DNA from: JABCPE02 sp963530295
Lineage (GTDB): Bacteria > Bacteroidota > Bacteroidia > Flavobacteriales > Weeksellaceae
Length of the DNA: 64,000 bases
Reading direction: 5' to 3'
Assembly: GCA_963530295.1 (NCBI GenBank)
Contig: CAUSCF010000010.1
Coordinates: forward strand, 1-64,000
The stretch's first letter is position 1. Each line of letters starts with the position of its first letter. Below, piece after piece: positions 24,426 through 34,106 of this stretch. The translations under genes and the position numbers were made by a program. The notes under the pieces are model-generated. The model saw nothing but the letters and a program-made list of their open reading frames with translations, made no database searches and was not told where the DNA came from.

Positions 24426-24438
24426 AAACACCCATTTT

Positions 24439-26175
24439 ATGACAAAAAAACTGTTTATATCTTTTTTCCTGCTGTCCACTTTGTTTGTCTTTGGGCAGAT
24501 TACTTCCATAAATGGCAATTTGGAAAAAGACCCTTTTTTTGAGCAAAAACAAGAAGGAAAAGATGAGCCTGTAAAGGTAAGAATCATCCATGCAGACCTT
24601 ACCCAGAAAAGACAAGATTTGTTCGATGGAAATACCTTCATGACAGGAAATGTACATCTAGAACACAAAGGCTCTACACTAAAAGCCGACACCGTGATTT
24701 TCTATTCCGAAGCGAACTTCGCCAAGGCCATAGGAAACACCCAGCTGCAGACCTCCGATGGCAACCTAATCACCGCAGGAGAAATCCAGTATGACGGCAA
24801 CTCCCAGCGTGGAATCGCAAGGAAAAATGTAGTCCTCACCGACCCTAAACAGACCATAAAAACGGATATTCTCTACTATGACCGAATTCCGAACACGGCC
24901 TATTTCAACACGGGAGGAACTATCTACAATGGCAGCAACACCATCAGAACCAAAACTGCCACCTACAACATCACCAGCCGAGTGGTAGATGTCACAGGAA
25001 ATGTAAATATAGACAACAGCCAATACCAAGTGCAAGGAACTAAAATCAAACAAAATCAAAACACCAATACCGCAGAGTTCTACGGCCCTACTACGATTAT
25101 CAACAAAAGTAATCCTTCCAACTCGGTATACACAGAGAAAGGACACTATAAAATGAACAGCAAGGAGGTCTATCTCAGCAAAAATTCACGAATCTACTAC
25201 AATGGGAAAACCCTGAAAGGCGACGCCATGTATTACAATCAGAACACAGGCTTCGGAACTGCGAAAGGAAATGTACTGCTGGACGACCCACGGGAAAACC
25301 GCTTTGTGAGAGGTTCTTACGGCGAGATATTTGAAAACAAAGATTCTGCGATGATTACAGGGAAGCCTTATGCTGTGAAAATCTTTAAAAACGATTCGCT
25401 ATTTTTCTCTGCCGAAAGAATCATCGCTTACCAAAAAGCAGATGCCAGCAGAATGAAAAAAAGTTTTCTAAAAGCCTACCACAAAGCCAGAATGTTCAAA
25501 TCTAATGCACAAGCAAGAGCTGATTCACTTAGTTTTAATGAAACCGATGGAGAGCTTCACCTGATCAGAAAACCTATTTTCTGGACAGGTGAACGACAAG
25601 TGACAGGCGATGTTATCAAGGCCTACCTCAACACACAAAGCGAGAGCATAGACTCTTTAAAAGTAATCGGAAACGCGCTAGCAATCAGCAAGGTAGATTC
25701 TATCAATCTAAAAGATGAATTTAACCAAGTGAAAGGAAAACAGATGATAGCCTACTACAAAAACAATAACATTCATCTGATAAAAGTAATCGAAAACGCA
25801 CAGGCTATCAACTATGTAGAAAGCCAAAACGCAAAGACAAAAAACATGGACAGGCTGGGCATTTCGCTGTCGTCATGTGGAGAGATTGAGGCGCTTTTCG
25901 AGGAACAAAAACTACACATCGTAGCGTGTAACATCGGTGCAAATACAGACATATATCCTATGAGCAAAATAGCTCCAGAGAAGCGGAAATTCCCAGAGTT
26001 TAACTGGAATACCAAAGATCGCCCACGGAAATGGAGGGATATATTCTTGGACTCGCCTGAAAATGTAGAAATCATCTACGAAACAGACACCACCCTCTAT
26101 GACCAAGCGGAAAACAAACGAAAAAAAGAGGAAGAAAAGAAAAACGCCAATAAAATAAAACGAGTAAAAAAATAA
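24439..26175 (+). CDS. OstA/LptA-like LPS transport protein
   Basis: 578 residues with signal peptide MTKKLFISFFLLSTLFVFGQ. The body has repeated short beta strands of the OstA-like jellyroll (LKADTVIFYSEANFAKAIGN, IKTDILYYDRIPNTAYFNTGG, LKGDAMYYNQNTGFGTAKGN), which carries LPS across the periplasm. It is longer than LptA and lacks a complete LptD barrel, a form common in Bacteroidota. The Lys/Glu tail is low complexity. It is the second gene after the Fur regulator. Confidence 0.83.
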   Translation: MTKKLFISFFLLSTLFVFGQITSINGNLEKDPFFEQKQEGKDEPVKVRIIHADLTQKRQDLFDGNTFMTGNVHLEHKGSTLKADTVIFYSEANFAKAIGNTQLQTSDGNLITAGEIQYDGNSQRGIARKNVVLTDPKQTIKTDILYYDRIPNTAYFNTGGTIYNGSNTIRTKTATYNITSRVVDVTGNVNIDNSQYQVQGTKIKQNQNTNTAEFYGPTTIINKSNPSNSVYTEKGHYKMNSKEVYLSKNSRIYYNGKTLKGDAMYYNQNTGFGTAKGNVLLDDPRENRFVRGSYGEIFENKDSAMITGKPYAVKIFKNDSLFFSAERIIAYQKADASRMKKSFLKAYHKARMFKSNAQARADSLSFNETDGELHLIRKPIFWTGERQVTGDVIKAYLNTQSESIDSLKVIGNALAISKVDSINLKDEFNQVKGKQMIAYYKNNNIHLIKVIENAQAINYVESQNAKTKNMDRLGISLSSCGEIEALFEEQKLHIVACNIGANTDIYPMSKIAPEKRKFPEFNWNTKDRPRKWRDIFLDSPENVEIIYETDTTLYDQAENKRKKEEEKKNANKIKRVKK

Positions 26176-26182
26176 TAAAAAG

Positions 26183-26211
26183 AAAAAGCACCTGAAATCA
26201 GGTGCTTTTTT
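26183..26211. terminator. Bidirectional terminator between the OstA-like gene and pdxA
   Basis: AAAAAGCACCTGA paired with TCAGGTGCTTTTT around a very short loop. Confidence 0.88.
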
Positions 26212-26212
26212 C

Positions 26213-27295
26213 TTATTCCTCTCCTTCTGGAAGATCTTCGTCTTCTACATTCTGAGCTATTTTTCTTATCTCTAATTTATGAGCGATGAGGTCTAAATTT
26301 TCTACTCTATTTTTGAAAATCTTTATCGCTGTGAAAACTGCCTCCTCAAAGGAATGAGCATCAGCTACTCCCTTCCCTGCGATATCATAAGCCGTTCCAT
26401 GGTCTGGCGATGTTCTAATGAGCGGCATCCCCGCCGTGTAGTTCACTCCGTTTTCGTATGCAATGGTCTTAAACGGAGTAAGACCCTGGTCATGATACAT
26501 TGCTAAAACTCCATCAAAATTCTTATACTTTTCTGGCTGGAAGAAACTATCCGCAGGATAAGGCCCAAAGACCATAAAACCTTGGTCAAACAATTCCTTT
26601 ATGGCTGGTTCTATGATTTCTTTCTCCTCCATTCCTATCGTTCCGCCGTCGCCTGAGTGTGGATTTAGCCCAAGCACTGCGATTTTTGGTCTTTCGATGG
26701 AGAAATCCAGTTTCAGACAGTTGTTCATCTGTTTTACTTGGTCTATTATCCTTTGTTTCGTAATTGTTTCTGCTACTTTCGCTAGTGGAATATGGTGAGT
26801 AGAAACCGCTACTTTTAAATCCTCTGTTACCAAAAACATCAATCCTTTGGCAGCAAATTTTTTCTCCAAATATTCGGTATGCCCTGTGTATGGGAAACCG
26901 TGTTTTATCATTTCATCTTTGTTGATGGGTGCAGTTACCAGCACATCTATTTCACCCTTCATAAGGGCATTTGCCGCAGCTTCTAACGAGTCTATTGCCA
27001 GTTTGGTAGATTCCTCTGTGGGCGTACCGAATTTCACCTCCATTTCATCTTTGCGAAGATTTACAATGTTTATCTGTCCATCTACCGCCTCGGAGGCGTG
27101 GAGGATATAGTTAAAATTAAACTGCAGTTTAAATACATTTTTCTGAAAAGAGAAGAGCTTCCCTGAACCAAAAATTACAGGCGTGAAAAAATCCAGCATA
27201 CTCTTGTCTTTCAATGTTTTAAGGATAATTTCTGGACCTATTCCATTATAGTCTCCGATAGAAATTCCTACTTTTATTTTATGTTTAAATTCCAT
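26213..27295 (-). CDS. pdxA: 4-hydroxythreonine-4-phosphate dehydrogenase
   Basis: NAD-dependent enzyme of the DXP-dependent pyridoxal phosphate pathway. 360 residues. Typical segments are IGDYNGIGPEIILKTL near the start, GHTEYLEKKF, LGLNPHSGDGG, AMYHDQGLTPFK (metal and substrate binding) and RTSPDHGTAYDIAG. The acidic C-terminal end is not part of the core. It is divergent from ribE. Confidence 0.95.
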   Translation of the reverse strand: MEFKHKIKVGISIGDYNGIGPEIILKTLKDKSMLDFFTPVIFGSGKLFSFQKNVFKLQFNFNYILHASEAVDGQINIVNLRKDEMEVKFGTPTEESTKLAIDSLEAAANALMKGEIDVLVTAPINKDEMIKHGFPYTGHTEYLEKKFAAKGLMFLVTEDLKVAVSTHHIPLAKVAETITKQRIIDQVKQMNNCLKLDFSIERPKIAVLGLNPHSGDGGTIGMEEKEIIEPAIKELFDQGFMVFGPYPADSFFQPEKYKNFDGVLAMYHDQGLTPFKTIAYENGVNYTAGMPLIRTSPDHGTAYDIAGKGVADAHSFEEAVFTAIKIFKNRVENLDLIAHKLEIRKIAQNVEDEDLPEGEE

Positions 27296-27380
27296 TTTGC
27301 TTAACTTTGGGTCTCAAAAGAGCAAAATTAGCTTAATTTTTTGAGAAGAAAACAGATTTATTCAAAAATACTTTAAATTT

Positions 27381-27965
27381 ATGTTTACAGGAATAGTAGA
27401 AGCCACTGCCACAGTAGAAAATATAGAAACCAAGGGAACGAGTGTTCATTTTACGATGAGCTGCCCTTTTACAGATGAACTAAAAATAGACCAAAGCCTT
27501 TCTCACAACGGCTGTTGTCTGACCATAGAAAAAATTGAAAATCAGCGATATGGCGTAACTGCAATACAAGAAACCTTGGAAAAAACCAATCTGGGAAGCT
27601 GGAAAATAGGCACAAAAGTAAATCTGGAAAGATGCGTGTTGATGAACGGCAGACTGGACGGGCATATCGTGCAGGGACATGTAGACCAAACAGGGACAAT
27701 AAAATCCATAGAAAACCTAAACGGAAGCCACTACATCACGATAACATACACTGAGAAAGATGGATTTACTACCGTTCCACAAGGGTCTATCACCGTGGAC
27801 GGCATCAGCCTGACTGTAGCCCACAGCGGAGAAAATGAGTTTTCGGTGGCGATAATTCCTTACACTTGGGAACATACTAATTTGAAGAATTTAGAAATCG
27901 GCAGCAGAGTGAATTTGGAATTTGACATCATTGGGAAATATGTAGCAAAACTTATGAAAAAATAA
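27381..27965 (+). CDS. ribE: Riboflavin synthase, alpha chain
   Basis: Dismutates two 6,7-dimethyl-8-ribityllumazines to riboflavin. 194 residues with two similar lumazine-binding halves: MFTGIVEATATVENI opens the first, and GHIVQGHVDQTGTIKSI opens the second near residue 95. The N-terminal MFTGIVE and SLTVAHSGENEFSVAIIPYTWEHT segments are diagnostic. The histidine-kinase gene follows 3 bases later, an operon without evident functional link. Confidence 0.95.
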   Translation: MFTGIVEATATVENIETKGTSVHFTMSCPFTDELKIDQSLSHNGCCLTIEKIENQRYGVTAIQETLEKTNLGSWKIGTKVNLERCVLMNGRLDGHIVQGHVDQTGTIKSIENLNGSHYITITYTEKDGFTTVPQGSITVDGISLTVAHSGENEFSVAIIPYTWEHTNLKNLEIGSRVNLEFDIIGKYVAKLMKK

Positions 27966-27968
27966 CCC

Positions 27969-29417
27969 ATGAGCCCCATCATCAAAGGAAACATACGAAC
28001 GAGAATCTTCTTCGGATTTATGCTGGTTACCCTACTGAGTATCATAGGCGTAACGGTGATTTCCTATCTCGTTTTCAAAAAAAATACAGAAACCCAAAAC
28101 AAAGAAAGACTGCGCCAAACGGTAGAAATACTGATGTCTTCACTGGACTACGCAGTGAGCCACACGACTGTAACTGAAGAAAACATAAAACCCATTTTGG
28201 AGAAAAAAATCCTAGAAATCTCCGATATCAACAAGCAGGACATCATCATCTATAATTTACAAGGGAAATTCTTACTTTCCAACAAAGAGAAAAACCAAGT
28301 TTCTCCACAGGAAATCCCAGAAGAAGTCCTAAAAAAAATCCTAAAAAAAGGAAATAGATTTGATTCTGTGGAATATATAAAAGATGATGAGGACAATCTG
28401 ACCGCCTCTTACATCCCGCTCCTGAATAACATGCTGGAGCCTGTTGCTATTGTTTTTTTTCCTTTTTATCATAGTGACAATACCCGCCTAGATACCTTTA
28501 ATCAGTATATCCAAATCATGGTTGCGGCGAACATTATCATCATCGCTCTTGGAATATGGCTAAGCTGGAGAATCTCTGATGAACTTACGAAAAACATTAG
28601 AAAAATTTCACAAAAAATCACACAAATAGACCTCAATGAAGAAATAAAACCCATCCGATATTACAACGATGATGAATTCACTCCGCTCATCAATTCTTAT
28701 AACCGAACTATACGAATGATAGAGGAACAAAAAAAGCTATTATTCTTCAAAGAGAAAGAATCTGCATGGCGCGAAATGGCGAAACAAGTGGCTCATGAAG
28801 TCAAAAATCCGCTGACTCCCATGAAACTCCTCATCCAAAATTTTGAAAGGAAATTTGATAAAAACGACCCTGAGATAGAAGATAAAGTAAAAAAACTCTG
28901 CGCCTCTATGGAAGACCAGATAGACCTAATAGCAAAAGTAGCTGGAGCTTTTTCGGAGTTTACAAAACTGCCCGAAAAAAAGAATGAAGTAATCAATGTA
29001 AACAATGAAATTTTATCCCTTATAAGGATTTTTGATGATAAGAACGAAATCATATTTTACCCTAAACAAAATAATATTCTCATCAACTTTGACAAGTCTT
29101 TCTTCCAGAGGATAATGACCAACCTCATCCTAAATGCCCAACAAGCAAAAAATGAGAAACAAGACTTTTTCATCAAAATCAATCTGGAACTTTTAAATAA
29201 AAAAATAAGCCTAAACATAGAGGATAACGGAAATGGAATCCCTGAGGATAAATTAGAAAAAATCTTTGAACCTAATTTTACCACCAAATCCAGCGGAACA
29301 GGCCTCGGGCTCGCAATGGTAAAAAGAATGATAGAAGACTATAAGGGAGAAATCTCCATCCGCTCCAAAGAAGGAAAAGGAACTACACTCATGATTATCC
29401 TCCCTACAAATATGTAA
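27969..29417 (+). CDS. Membrane sensor histidine kinase, NtrY-like
   Basis: 482 residues. A first membrane span (about 11-37), a periplasmic sensor region of about 130 residues, a second span (about 178-195) with a HAMP-like linker, then the kinase core. The H-box is WREMAKQVAHEVKNPLTPMK (His about 277), the N-box NLILNAQQAK, and the G-boxes DNGNGIPEDKLEKIFEP and SSGTGLGLAMVKR. The H-box sequence is of the NtrY type, which usually signals to sigma-54 activators. No response regulator lies next to it; the receiver-less sigma-54 activator at 47581 is a distant candidate. Confidence 0.88.
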   Translation: MSPIIKGNIRTRIFFGFMLVTLLSIIGVTVISYLVFKKNTETQNKERLRQTVEILMSSLDYAVSHTTVTEENIKPILEKKILEISDINKQDIIIYNLQGKFLLSNKEKNQVSPQEIPEEVLKKILKKGNRFDSVEYIKDDEDNLTASYIPLLNNMLEPVAIVFFPFYHSDNTRLDTFNQYIQIMVAANIIIIALGIWLSWRISDELTKNIRKISQKITQIDLNEEIKPIRYYNDDEFTPLINSYNRTIRMIEEQKKLLFFKEKESAWREMAKQVAHEVKNPLTPMKLLIQNFERKFDKNDPEIEDKVKKLCASMEDQIDLIAKVAGAFSEFTKLPEKKNEVINVNNEILSLIRIFDDKNEIIFYPKQNNILINFDKSFFQRIMTNLILNAQQAKNEKQDFFIKINLELLNKKISLNIEDNGNGIPEDKLEKIFEPNFTTKSSGTGLGLAMVKRMIEDYKGEISIRSKEGKGTTLMIILPTNM

Positions 29418-29422
29418 AAAGA

Positions 29423-31069
29423 ATGAAAGCCCTAAAATCCCTTAATCCCTATTTTTGGAAGCATCGAAATATGCTTTCGTTGGGAGTTTTATTTATTTTT
29501 CTCAGTAATTTTTTCAATATCTTCTGGATACAATATCTGGGAGATACCATAGATGCTATACAGCAGGTTTTGAGCAGTGAAAACACTGACAGCGACACTA
29601 TTATAAAAACTCTTCTTATCAATGGAGGTGTCATCATAGGTTCATCCATCATTGCAGGAGTTTTTCGGTTCATGATGAGACAGACCATCATAGTGACATC
29701 TAGGAAAATAGAATACGAACTAAAAAACGAAATCTACCAGCACTACCAAAGCCTTTCCCTTACAAATTTCAAAAAGACAAGCATAGGCGACCTTATGAAC
29801 CGCCTCAGCGAGGACATTATCGCCATTAGAATGTATCTCGGCCCTGGCGTGATGTATGTGGCGAACCTTATCATTTTGCTGATGATTACTAGTTTTTATA
29901 TGATAAGGACTGATTTGGAGATGACGCTCGTTATCCTCATTCTGCTTCCTATATTTTCTCTTTCCGTGTATAAAGTAAGTGGAATCGTAGGAAAAAAATC
30001 AAAGCTAATGCAGGAAAGCCAGTCGGCTATTTCTACTTTCGTGCAGGATAGTTTTTCAGGAATTAGAGTGGTGAAATTCTTTAACAAAGAAAAATATGTC
30101 CAAGACAAATACGGCGAGAAAATCAAAAATTACCAAAACAGAGCCGTAGATCTAGCCAAGTATGAGAATTTTTTCTACACTTCTATGATTTTGATTGTGG
30201 GAATTTTGGATATCGCTATTTTATTCATCGGCGGGCAGAAATACATTGATGGAGAAATCAACATCGGTATGATTGCCAATTTCTTTATGTATGCCAATGC
30301 TATGGTGATTCCATTCAGTACCGTAGGCTGGGTGACTTCTATCAATCAGCGGGCAGAAGCCTCCATGCAGAGGATAAATGAGTTTATGGACATTCATTCC
30401 GATATCGTAAATACCAATCATGATATCTACGAAATCAAAGGCGATATAGAGTTCCGAAATGTGAGCTACACCTATCCCAATACAGGTATCAAAGCACTAG
30501 AAAATTTAAGTTTTAAAGTAAATGCAGGAGAATTTATCACCATCACAGGAAAAACAGGAAGCGGGAAATCTACCATCGCCCTTCTTCTTTGCAGGTTGAT
30601 AGACCCAGACGAAGGAGAAATACTGATAGATGGCAAAAACCTAAAAGAGCACAATCTGGAACTTTACCGAAAATTCATTGGTTATATTCCGCAGGAAAGT
30701 TATCTTTTCTCCGACACGATAGAGAATAACATCGGCTTTGCGATAGATAATCCTACGCCTGAACTTATAGAAAAATTCGCGAAAATAGCCGACATTCACA
30801 ATGATGTGATGCTCTTCAGAGACAAATACCAGACCATTGTAGGAGAGCGAGGCGTGATGCTTTCAGGTGGGCAGAAACAAAGAATCTGCATCGCCAGAGC
30901 CCTTATCAAACAGCCTCAAATCGTGATTTTTGATGACTGTTTATCGGCTCTAGACACCAAAACCGAACAAAACATTTTGACCAATATAGAAAAAGAGGTT
31001 GCCAACTGCACTGCCATCATCATCACCCACAGAGAAACCGTTACGAGCAGTAAAAAAATAAATCTGTAA
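29423..31069 (+). CDS. ABC exporter, membrane and ATPase fused (MsbA-like)
   Basis: 548 residues with six membrane spans in about 1-320 and an ATPase domain carrying TGKTGSGKSTIALL (about 372-385), LSGGQKQRICIARAL and VIFDDCLSALD. Homodimeric exporters of this type move lipids, drugs or peptides. The protein stops 14 residues after the H-loop (IIITHR), so about 25-30 residues that usually follow are missing. The A-run near 31049 does not restore them in either other frame. It is 5 bases after the histidine-kinase gene. Confidence 0.85.
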   Translation: MKALKSLNPYFWKHRNMLSLGVLFIFLSNFFNIFWIQYLGDTIDAIQQVLSSENTDSDTIIKTLLINGGVIIGSSIIAGVFRFMMRQTIIVTSRKIEYELKNEIYQHYQSLSLTNFKKTSIGDLMNRLSEDIIAIRMYLGPGVMYVANLIILLMITSFYMIRTDLEMTLVILILLPIFSLSVYKVSGIVGKKSKLMQESQSAISTFVQDSFSGIRVVKFFNKEKYVQDKYGEKIKNYQNRAVDLAKYENFFYTSMILIVGILDIAILFIGGQKYIDGEINIGMIANFFMYANAMVIPFSTVGWVTSINQRAEASMQRINEFMDIHSDIVNTNHDIYEIKGDIEFRNVSYTYPNTGIKALENLSFKVNAGEFITITGKTGSGKSTIALLLCRLIDPDEGEILIDGKNLKEHNLELYRKFIGYIPQESYLFSDTIENNIGFAIDNPTPELIEKFAKIADIHNDVMLFRDKYQTIVGERGVMLSGGQKQRICIARALIKQPQIVIFDDCLSALDTKTEQNILTNIEKEVANCTAIIITHRETVTSSKKINL

Positions 31070-31131
31070 ACCAAATACATGATTTTTGATAGTTTTTTTG
31101 ATTTTTTCTATGAAAATTTAAAAAATTATCT

Positions 31132-31139
31132 TAAATTTG
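31132..31139 (+). promoter_or_regulatory. Promoter -7 element of the PUR-like gene
   Basis: TAAATTTG, 26 bases before the start codon. The -33 element is unclear. Confidence 0.45.
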
Positions 31140-31165
31140 TTGAGCATTATTAAAATAACAATAAA

Positions 31166-31501
31166 ATGAGTGATTACAAAGAACGCCAAGAAAATGAAAT
31201 TTTTACAAAGGTGTTAAAAGCAGGAAGGAGAACTTATTTCTTTGATGTGAGAGAAACAAAAGCAGGCGACTACTACCTTACTATCACAGAAAGTAAAAAG
31301 AATTTTAATGAAAGTGGTGAAGCAACTTTTGAAAAACACAAAATCTATCTTTACAAAGAAGATTTCAAAGGTTTCTTAGAAATGTTTAATGAAACTAAGG
31401 ATTTCATTATTGAACAAAAAGGAGAAGATGTAATTTCTGAAAAACACGACAAAGACTTCAAATCCCGTTCTTTCACAATAGATTCTGACGAGGATTTTTA
31501 A
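31166..31501 (+). CDS. PUR-alpha-like nucleic-acid-binding protein (DUF3276)
   Basis: 111 residues with one PUR repeat: IFTKVLKAGRRTYFFDVRETKAGDYYLTITESKK followed by KHKIYLYKEDFKGFLEMF. PUR proteins bind single-stranded DNA or RNA. This short form is widespread in Bacteroidota and spirochaetes. The C-terminal tail (about 85-111) is charged and probably disordered. It is a single gene with its own promoter and terminator. Confidence 0.88.
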   Translation: MSDYKERQENEIFTKVLKAGRRTYFFDVRETKAGDYYLTITESKKNFNESGEATFEKHKIYLYKEDFKGFLEMFNETKDFIIEQKGEDVISEKHDKDFKSRSFTIDSDEDF

Positions 31502-31521
31502 GAAATTATTTTTATTTATAT

Positions 31522-31552
31522 AAAAAATGGAGCCGTTATAAAGCTCCATTTT
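31522..31552. terminator. Bidirectional terminator after the PUR-like gene
   Basis: AAAATGGAGC and GCTCCATTTT around a 9-base loop, between convergent genes. Confidence 0.85.
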
Positions 31553-32302
31553 CTATTTTAATTCAAATTCATCTCTGTCTAAAAGGACTTTAAATTTCTG
31601 TCTAAAAGAATTTAGTTTCTCCAAATCTATATTCGCTGATATTATATCTCCATTTTTCTCAGAAATTTCTGTCCCATCGGCATAGAAACAACGGGTGCTT
31701 TCTGGATAATTCAACCCAGAACCATCTATCCCTATCCTATTAACACCGAACACAAACGACTGATTTTCAATAGCTCTAGCTCTCAAAAGAGTTTCCCATG
31801 CCAAAATACGAGGTTCAGCCCAGCTGGCTACATCTATCATTACATCATAATTATCTACATTTCTTGCAAATACAGGAAATCTCAAATCATAGCACACCAG
31901 AAGCAAAAACCTAACTCCTTTATAATCAACCACTACACGCTCCTTTCCTGGTGTATAGATTTTATCCTCTCCACCAAAAGAAAACAAGTGTTTTTTATCG
32001 TATTGATGAACTTTTCCAGAAGGTTCCACGAAATAAAACCTATTATAAAACTGTCCATTTTCCTTCACTGAAACACTCCCGCCTACTGCTGATTTTTTCT
32101 TCTCCGCAAAACGCTTCATCCATGCTAGGGTTTCGCCTTTGCTGTCTGATACCTCTTCCGTATCAACACAAAATCCTGTAGTAAACATTTCTGGAAGAAG
32201 AAATACATCCGCTTGCTCATCTTTTAGTTTTTCTTCAATGATATTGATATTTTCCTCTGGAGATTTCCATCGAATATCCAAATTTAACGCTGTTATTTTC
32301 AT
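31553..32302 (-). CDS. Omega-amidase / nitrilase-family amidohydrolase (YafV-like)
   Basis: 249 residues. The Glu-Lys-Cys catalytic triad is seen in LLPEMFTTGF (about 36-45), YDKKHLFSFGGE (about 100-111) and LVCYDLRFPVFARN (about 134-147). The family hydrolyses alpha-ketoglutaramate or related amides, linked to methionine salvage and metabolite repair. The substrate is inferred from similarity to YafV/Nit2. It converges on the PUR-like gene. Confidence 0.9.
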   Translation of the reverse strand: MKITALNLDIRWKSPEENINIIEEKLKDEQADVFLLPEMFTTGFCVDTEEVSDSKGETLAWMKRFAEKKKSAVGGSVSVKENGQFYNRFYFVEPSGKVHQYDKKHLFSFGGEDKIYTPGKERVVVDYKGVRFLLLVCYDLRFPVFARNVDNYDVMIDVASWAEPRILAWETLLRARAIENQSFVFGVNRIGIDGSGLNYPESTRCFYADGTEISEKNGDIISANIDLEKLNSFRQKFKVLLDRDEFELK

Positions 32303-32372
32303 ATTTTCTGATTTTTGATTGTAAATCTATTATTTTTATTTTTAATCCAAAAATATTTAATAATGTTTTTAT

Positions 32373-32381
32373 TACCTTTGC
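32373..32381 (+). promoter_or_regulatory. Promoter -7 element of rseP
   Basis: TACCTTTGC, 22 bases before the ATG. The -33 is not clear. Confidence 0.5.
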
Positions 32382-32402
32382 ACGATTTTAATTTTAAATT
32401 TG

Positions 32403-33860
32403 ATGGATTTAGCAATACAAATATTTCAGTTTATTCTAAGTATTTCTATTTTAGTTTTCTTACACGAATTAGGGCATTATCTTCCTGCAAAATGGTTCAA
32501 GACCCGAGCAGAAAAATTTTTCCTATTCTTTGACCCTTGGTTTTCTTTATTTTCAATGAAAAAAATCAATGGAAAATGGCAATACAAATTTCTCTCTAAA
32601 AATCAGCCTGATACAGAAGTCATCGAGATAGATGGAGAAAAAAAAGAAGTTCCTATCAATACAGAAAACCTCCCAGATAGTGACTGGAGAAAACACCCAG
32701 AGAGCACAAAATGGGGCATCGGCTGGCTGCCTATGGGTGGCTATGTAAAGATAGCGGGAATGGTGGATGAAAGCATGGATACAGAACAACTGAAAAAACC
32801 TGCTGAACCTTGGGAATTCCGTAGCAAACCAGCTTGGCAGAGACTTATCATCATGCTTGGCGGGGTTACTGTCAATTTCTTTTTGGCGTGGATAATTTTC
32901 GCTTCATTAAGTTTCTTCAAAGGAGAGGTTTTCTATAATAATTCTAAAATGGAGAATGGAATTTCCGTGAATGAAGCAGGACAGAAAATGGGACTAAAAC
33001 CAGGTGATAAAATCTTAAAAATAGATGGAAAACCTGCCCTGTCTTTCAATAATTCCGCAATAAATATGCTCTTTGCTGACCAAGTAACCGTAATGAGAGA
33101 GGGGAAAGAAGTAACTTTTGACATCAATAAAGAAGGCGTTGGCGAAGTTCTAAAATCTGGCGGAAGAGGCTACATATCTCCAAGAGTACCTGTGATAGTA
33201 GATTCAGCAATTGCTGGTGGAGCAAAAGAAGCTGGTCTGATGAAAGGTGATAAAATCGTGGGAGTTAATGGTAAATCAATCATGTTCTTTGATGAACTAG
33301 CCACTACTCTTAATGAAAATAAAAATAAAAAAATTAGCCTAGAATTTATTAGAAACGGACAAAACCAAACTGCTGAGGCTAGTGTAGACAAGGAAGGTAA
33401 ACTTGGCTTTAAAGTAGATGAAGCCCTAGCAATGGCTGTTTTGGAGAAAGCCAAAGAGACCAAAAACTTCGGTTTCTTTGAAGCAATAGGAAGGGGTTTT
33501 GAAAGAACAATAGAATCACTAACTCAGCAGGTTAAACAATTTAAAATATTATTCAACAAACAAACCGAAGGCTACAAACAAGTTTCTGGACCAATTGGAA
33601 TCGTGAAAATGATGCCTACAGAGATTGACTGGGCAGCATTTTGGAGTTTTACTGCGATGTTTTCCGTTTGGTTAGCATTTCTAAACCTGCTTCCTATCCC
33701 TGGGCTTGATGGCGGGCATGTAGTATTTACGCTTTGGGAAATGATTACAGGAAAACCTGCTTCTCAGAAAGTGTTAGAATATGCACAAATGGCTGGGGTA
33801 ATCTTGCTTTTAGGGCTGATGCTTCTCGTTTTTGGAAATGACATTTATAAATTATTTTAA
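32403..33860 (+). CDS. rseP: Site-2 zinc protease RseP
   Basis: Intramembrane metalloprotease that cleaves anti-sigma factors and signal-peptide remnants. From the ATG at 32403 (a TTG codon directly before it is less likely) it has 485 residues. HELGHYLPAK (about 21-30) holds the HExxH zinc site in the first span. Two PDZ-like segments follow (GLKPGDKILKIDGKP near 197-211 and GLMKGDKIVGVNGKS near 278-292). NLLPIPGLDGGHV in the third span provides the last zinc ligand. Confidence 0.94.
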   Translation: MDLAIQIFQFILSISILVFLHELGHYLPAKWFKTRAEKFFLFFDPWFSLFSMKKINGKWQYKFLSKNQPDTEVIEIDGEKKEVPINTENLPDSDWRKHPESTKWGIGWLPMGGYVKIAGMVDESMDTEQLKKPAEPWEFRSKPAWQRLIIMLGGVTVNFFLAWIIFASLSFFKGEVFYNNSKMENGISVNEAGQKMGLKPGDKILKIDGKPALSFNNSAINMLFADQVTVMREGKEVTFDINKEGVGEVLKSGGRGYISPRVPVIVDSAIAGGAKEAGLMKGDKIVGVNGKSIMFFDELATTLNENKNKKISLEFIRNGQNQTAEASVDKEGKLGFKVDEALAMAVLEKAKETKNFGFFEAIGRGFERTIESLTQQVKQFKILFNKQTEGYKQVSGPIGIVKMMPTEIDWAAFWSFTAMFSVWLAFLNLLPIPGLDGGHVVFTLWEMITGKPASQKVLEYAQMAGVILLLGLMLLVFGNDIYKLF

Positions 33861-33930
33861 AAACATGAATATTTTTCAAACTGATAATGAATAAATTAAG
33901 GTTAAATTCATATTTTTATTAGAAAATTAT

Positions 33931-33962
33931 TTGGTTGATATTAAAATACATGCTATATTTGC
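33931..33962 (+). promoter_or_regulatory. Promoter of tRNA-Asn
   Basis: TTG (33931-33933), 20 bases, TATATTTGC (33954-33962), 21 bases before the tRNA. Confidence 0.7.
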
Positions 33963-33983
33963 ACCACTAAAAATGAACAAAAC

Positions 33984-34060
33984 GCCTTTTTAGCTCAGTC
34001 GGTTAGAGCATCTGACTGTTAATCAGAGGGTCGCTGGTTCGAGCCCAGCAAAAGGCGCCA
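33984..34060 (+). tRNA. tRNA-Asn (GTT anticodon)
   Basis: Acceptor GCCTTTT/AAAAGGC, anticodon loop CTGTTAA giving GTT, T-loop TTCGAGC, discriminator G. CCA is encoded, unlike the other two tRNAs here. It is followed by a strong terminator and then the helicase-nuclease gene. Confidence 0.96.
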
Positions 34061-34092
34061 AAAAAGAGTTATCATCTGATAACTCTTTTTTT
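34061..34092. terminator. Terminator between tRNA-Asn and the helicase gene
   Basis: AAGAGTTATCA and TGATAACTCTT around two bases, followed by a T run on the plus strand. It can serve both convergent units. Confidence 0.85.
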
Positions 34093-34106
34093 ATTCTTAA
34101 AACTTT

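Noticed and set aside
24439..26175. Full LptD
   Set aside because: Only the OstA-like jellyroll repeats are seen; no large C-terminal barrel region is present at this length.
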